A stretch of 64,000 nt of DNA, taken from Limonium bicolor. Lineage: Eukaryota; Streptophyta; Magnoliopsida; Caryophyllales; Plumbaginaceae. The stretch spans positions 477,947,375-478,011,374 of the forward strand of contig CM041776.1 of assembly GCA_023374045.1 (NCBI GenBank). The letters are read 5' to 3'. The position numbers and the translations under genes are program-made. The notes beneath the pieces are model-generated. The model did no database searches, was not told the DNA's origin, and saw only the letters and a list, made by a program, of their open reading frames with translations. Below, in pieces: positions 60,783 to 64,000 of this stretch (its first letter is position 1; the number at the start of each line of letters is the position of its first letter).

Positions 60783-62527
60783 CTAAGTGCGTGAGCTTCT
60801 GTTTTTTTTTGTGTTTTTTAGCATTTTTTGACTGAAAGTAAAAGTGGAAACTGAAAATACCTAAACTAGGGTTTCAGAGGCAGAATTAGGTCAAATTTTG
60901 TTTACGTCCGTGGCTACGGACCTAATGTCCGAACCCACGGACCCTAGTTAACCTATGTGAACATAAAAGCCGAATTAAACAGAAAACGCAATTTTGAAAG
61001 GTCCGGGGCCACGGACAGGATGTCCGTGGGCCTGGACAGGATGTCCGTGGGCCCGGACATTATTTTAGAAAACCTAATTTTTGAAAATTTTGAAATACCG
61101 CCACCGTCCGGGGGCGTCCAGGCTTACAGACAAGGCGTCTGGGACCCCGGACATAGCGTCCGTGGGTGCGGACTGCCCTCGGACGGCGGCGTTTGGGAGG
61201 TTCCCAACGGTGTTTTGAGCTCAAATTTTATGGGTGTGTGGCCTGAAAGATGTAGAAGACGTTAGTGATTGAAAGTTTTCAATTTGAAATCGCATTTAAT
61301 GCGAAACTTAATGAACAAGTTAGAAGGCAGAAACACAAACAAACCTTAATTCAGATACAAGGAAAAATCAATTCGGTTAGCAATTTCAACCAGAAGTGTA
61401 TTTAGACCAGAAGGGTTAGAGAATTTAGTTTTTAGCCTGTTTTGATTTCGAAAATTTGTTGTTGCTTCACGTCGGGAATCTCTGAAAGCTTCGTTGGTGG
61501 CCGATCCGGTTCGACTTTGACCCTAGCTTCTGACCTCTTCTTCCTTGTGTTGTTAAGCACGTTTTGGTTCTGTATTTGTGGTGTTTTGATGCTTGGAAGT
61601 TCAATGGGAGAAGAAAGAATGTGTTTTTGGTGATTTTGGGATGATTTCGGTAGAGTTTCGGTGTTGGGAGTGTTGAAAACGTGGGAGGCAAGTAGACGGC
61701 TGTGTTATCTGACTATGGGAATGTTCTCCTCTGCCCTAGGTCGTTTTTTGAAGGTCCTTTTATAGAATAAGCAAGGCCATGTTGATAGAACAAGATCTTT
61801 ATCTAAAACACTGATTTTGTGCTCTAAGGGAATCTGATTTTTTAGAATATGTTGCAGGCCGAGCAAAATTATGAAATTTTAATTGAGAGTAAAGAATGAT
61901 TTTTAAGAATTTTGAGAGTTGAAATCAGGTTATTTCGATAAATAACCGATTAGATAAAAATCTCACAATATGGAATCTCCCATAATTCATAACTTATTAT
62001 TGAAAAGTCGAAATAACGAAATTCCAATGGCATTAGTCTCTAAACATCATCCTCTATGTTGTGTTATATTTTCATGACGTGTTGTTTTGATTTCGGCATT
62101 TTCCAAAGGAGAGAGAAAATTGCAAAAATGATTGAATTTCTCTTTTAAATTTTGGGTTAAGGTTCCAAAATAAAATAATTTCAGGTTTATGACTGTATGT
62201 AGTCATGCTAACCATGTGACAATTTTATTTTAATTTTGAAAACCTTTTTATTTCTATTTTGAGGCTATTTCATGTGTTAATTATTAAAGAAACTAGCTTA
62301 TGAAAAGCTTAATTTCCAGAATAAACATTATCGGAAAATCATGAAATACCTTTCATAATGACTATGATATTTGGAAGTGTTTGGAGATAATGAACAAGTC
62401 ATATGAAAATAGAAAATCCCTAGAATGTCCCTGGAAAATCCTGCATTGGTGCATTTTGACCATTTTGCCCTTTGTAACATGTATGTCTTTGAGACTACTC
62501 CGGGGGGTTGAAATTTTGGGTATAACA
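60783..62527 (-). repeat. Tat-like LTR, right part, split by element B
   Basis: On the minus strand the LTR starts TGTTATACCC at 62527, next to a PPT in 62528-62544. It continues left to the CTAAG target site of B and then at 37044. The stretch 60905-61180 is rich in GTCCG/CGGAC repeats that can form hairpins, for example GTCCGT/ACGGAC near 60906-60921. No coding sequence. Confidence 0.6.
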
Positions 62528-62544
62528 GATTGCCCCCCGTCAAC
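62528..62544 (-). other. PPT of the Tat-like element
   Basis: GTTGACGGGGGGCAATC on the minus strand, immediately before the LTR start TGTTATACCC. Confidence 0.65.
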
Positions 62545-62639
62545 TAGGCTTTGTAATGAAGATGAAAAGACTAGTTGATGCCTGAGTGATACCCCAAAAT
62601 TGTGGATCTTAAAAGACCTTATATGCCGTTTGAAATCTA

Positions 62640-63005
62640 GTGGGTTGTGTCGAGCTATTCGAAGGCGCTAACTACCTGAAGGAGAAGGAGATGTTGTTGA
62701 ACTATTCGAAGGCACCAACTACCTGAAATGACGATATGCTATCGAGCTATTCTAAGGCGCTGACTACCTAAAGTGATGAAAATGATGTCAAGCTATTCTA
62801 AGGCGCTGACTACCTAAAGTGATGAAAATGATGTCAAGCTATTCTAAGGTGTTGACTACCTAAAAGCGAAGATGAAGTAATGTCGAGCTATTCTAAGGCG
62901 TCGACTACCTAAACTGAATGAAAAGATGTCAAGCTATTCTAAGGCGTTGACTACCTATGATAAATGAAATGATGTCAAGCTATTCTAAGGCGTTGACTAC
63001 CTAAA
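62640..63005 (-). repeat. Tandem repeat of about 54 bp in the Tat-like 3' region
   Basis: About eight imperfect copies of AGCTATTCTAAGGCGTTGAC + TACCTAAA with variable spacers containing GATGAAAATGATGTCA. Copies to the left are more diverged. Tandem repeats between pol and the 3' LTR are known in Tat/Ogre/Retand elements. Confidence 0.85.
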
Positions 63006-63057
63006 AATGATGAAAATGAAATAATGTGTAGATGCAGGAATGCTGATATGCTAGCGA

Positions 63058-63155
63058 TGCTTATGATGCTGATGATGTTGATGATGCTGATGTTGATGAT
63101 GCTGATGTTGATGATGTTGATGATGCTGATGTTGATGATGCTGATGTTGATGATG
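63058..63155. repeat. Trinucleotide-like microsatellite (GATGTT/GATGCT)
   Basis: GATGCTGATGTTGAT-type units repeat for about 100 bp. The Met/Leu ORF over it is a product of the repeat and not a gene. Confidence 0.9.
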
Positions 63156-63339
63156 CTCGGATGCTTCTGGGGACCGAAACCCGTGCCAATGCTCTTGGCT
63201 GGACCTAATGTGGACTTATTGCCATCGCCCCCCAAGCCGGTGTGCAGGGATAACTCCTGCCACCATTCGTTGATCCCAAAGTAAGCTGACATAACACAGG
63301 AGGATTTATTGCCATCACCTCACCAACTTTTCTGTCGCC

Positions 63340-63490
63340 AGGTCTTGTGACGCGCTTGGATAATGCAACTAGGTCTTATGACGAGCCTATATGAATGAGA
63401 TGAATGCAATGTGTTTGATGAGAGTGTGTAAGCTAAAGGGTCTTATTACGAGCCTAAAGGAATGCAACTAGGTCTTACAACGAGCCTAAA
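63340..63490. repeat. Diverged tandem repeat (AGGTCTTATGACGAGCCTA)
   Basis: Four imperfect copies of a GGTCTTATGACGAGCCTAAA unit with variable spacers, next to the microsatellite. Part of the Tat-like 3' region. Confidence 0.65.
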
Positions 63491-63493
63491 GGA

Positions 63494-63875
63494 TAGGGGT
63501 GAGCATTTGGATTGGATAATTTGGATTTATCCAAAATCCAAATTAACCGATTTTTTTTTGGATTTTTAACCGAATTTTAAAACTGAATTCAAATTTTCAG
63601 TTATTCGAATATCCAAATTATAATTTGGTTTGGATTTCGGTTTTCACCCTGTAAAATTCGGTTAACCGAATTATCCAAACTTTTTTTAAAGAAAATCCCT
63701 AAATATTTCCTTAATAGTTAAACTCTTTAAACATGACAAACAAAACGTCAAATTCAAAACCCTATCTTGCATTGCTCAAATCCTTCAATTATATAATGTC
63801 ATACTATTCTTTTTTCATCAAATTAATTTATATAACTAGTTGTTTTGGAACATCGTTCATCGCTGCTCACCCCTA
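63494..63875. mobile_element. hAT-type MITE related to the one at 33322
   Basis: Ends TAGGGGTGAGCA and TGCTCACCCCTA are perfect 12-bp TIRs. The left half matches the MITE at 33322-33762. The 8-bp flanks do not match, so the target duplication has decayed or one end was exchanged. Confidence 0.75.
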
Positions 63876-64000
63876 GTTTGATGTAACTAGTCTAATGTTT
63901 GAGTGAGTTCTTTATGTTTCTATTGTGATGAATTGGCAACTAGGGAATTCATAATTTTCTAGCAGTTTATGGTTATTACTGTTGCTGATTATGAACATGA
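63876..64000. other. No feature recognised
   Basis: Short AT-rich tail of the window, probably more Tat-like element sequence. Confidence 0.3.

Noticed and set aside
63024..63292. Met/Leu-rich and Ile/Asn-rich ORFs
   Set aside because: Translation of a GATGTT/GATGCT microsatellite, no real protein.

Overview
The window is plant nuclear DNA, most likely eudicot, made almost entirely of nested transposable elements. It is AT-rich, with no operons and no intact long gene. It carries plant-typical families: Athila-type Ty3/gypsy, Tat-like LTR sequence with a tandem-repeat 3' region, Ty1/copia, a TRIM, hAT and Tourist-like MITEs and a CACTA terminus. Species was not determined. The only non-transposon-like coding region is a broken plant mobile domain (PMD) gene at 31.6-33.8 kb with an inverted second copy.

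Layout. 1-9895: decayed Athila-type element on the minus strand (partial 3' LTR, integrase, RNase H/RT, protease, gag, leader, tRNA-Asp-type PBS, 5' LTR), with a hAT MITE in gag. 9588-10300: tandem duplication of the LTR end plus flank. 10.3-11.73 kb: remnant of another LTR. 12.1-13.1 kb: degenerate DUF4283-type ORF. 13.9-14.28 kb: Tourist-like MITE holding five W-boxes at an exact 21-bp period. 15124-29485: element A, a 14.4-kb non-coding LTR retrotransposon (LTRs 4330 and 4351 bp, TSD GCACC, minus orientation). 29.7-30.1 kb: CACTA end. 31.6-34.7 kb: PMD gene and inverted copy with a hAT MITE in one arm. 34.7-37.0 kb: LTR fragments, including a copia LTR. 37045-60782: element B (plus orientation, TSD CTAAG), inserted in a Tat-like LTR whose other part is 60783-62527. 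Element C (40142-53281, minus) lies inside B together with a 453-bp TRIM (53287-53739), and C plus TRIM share one TSD, TGAAT. 62.5-64 kb: Tat-like 3' region with about 54-bp tandem repeats and another hAT MITE.

The most interesting material is the A/B/C family. These are large LTR elements with a tRNA-iMet-type PBS (visible in A and C; lost in B), a PPT and internal regions of 5-5.7 kb without recognisable gag or pol, so they would need enzymes from another element. Comparing the three by eye shows conserved non-coding parts: an internal second polypurine tract, a 20-bp palindrome downstream of the PBS, a conserved mid-element block, a ladder of short GAC/GTC hairpins before the 3' PPT (B and C), and GTCCGAC-type hairpins in the middle of every LTR. 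In A the LTR hairpins form a six-unit tandem array in which both stem arms change together. I read this as candidate RNA architecture for dimerisation, packaging or reverse transcription of parasitic elements. That is inference and has not been tested.
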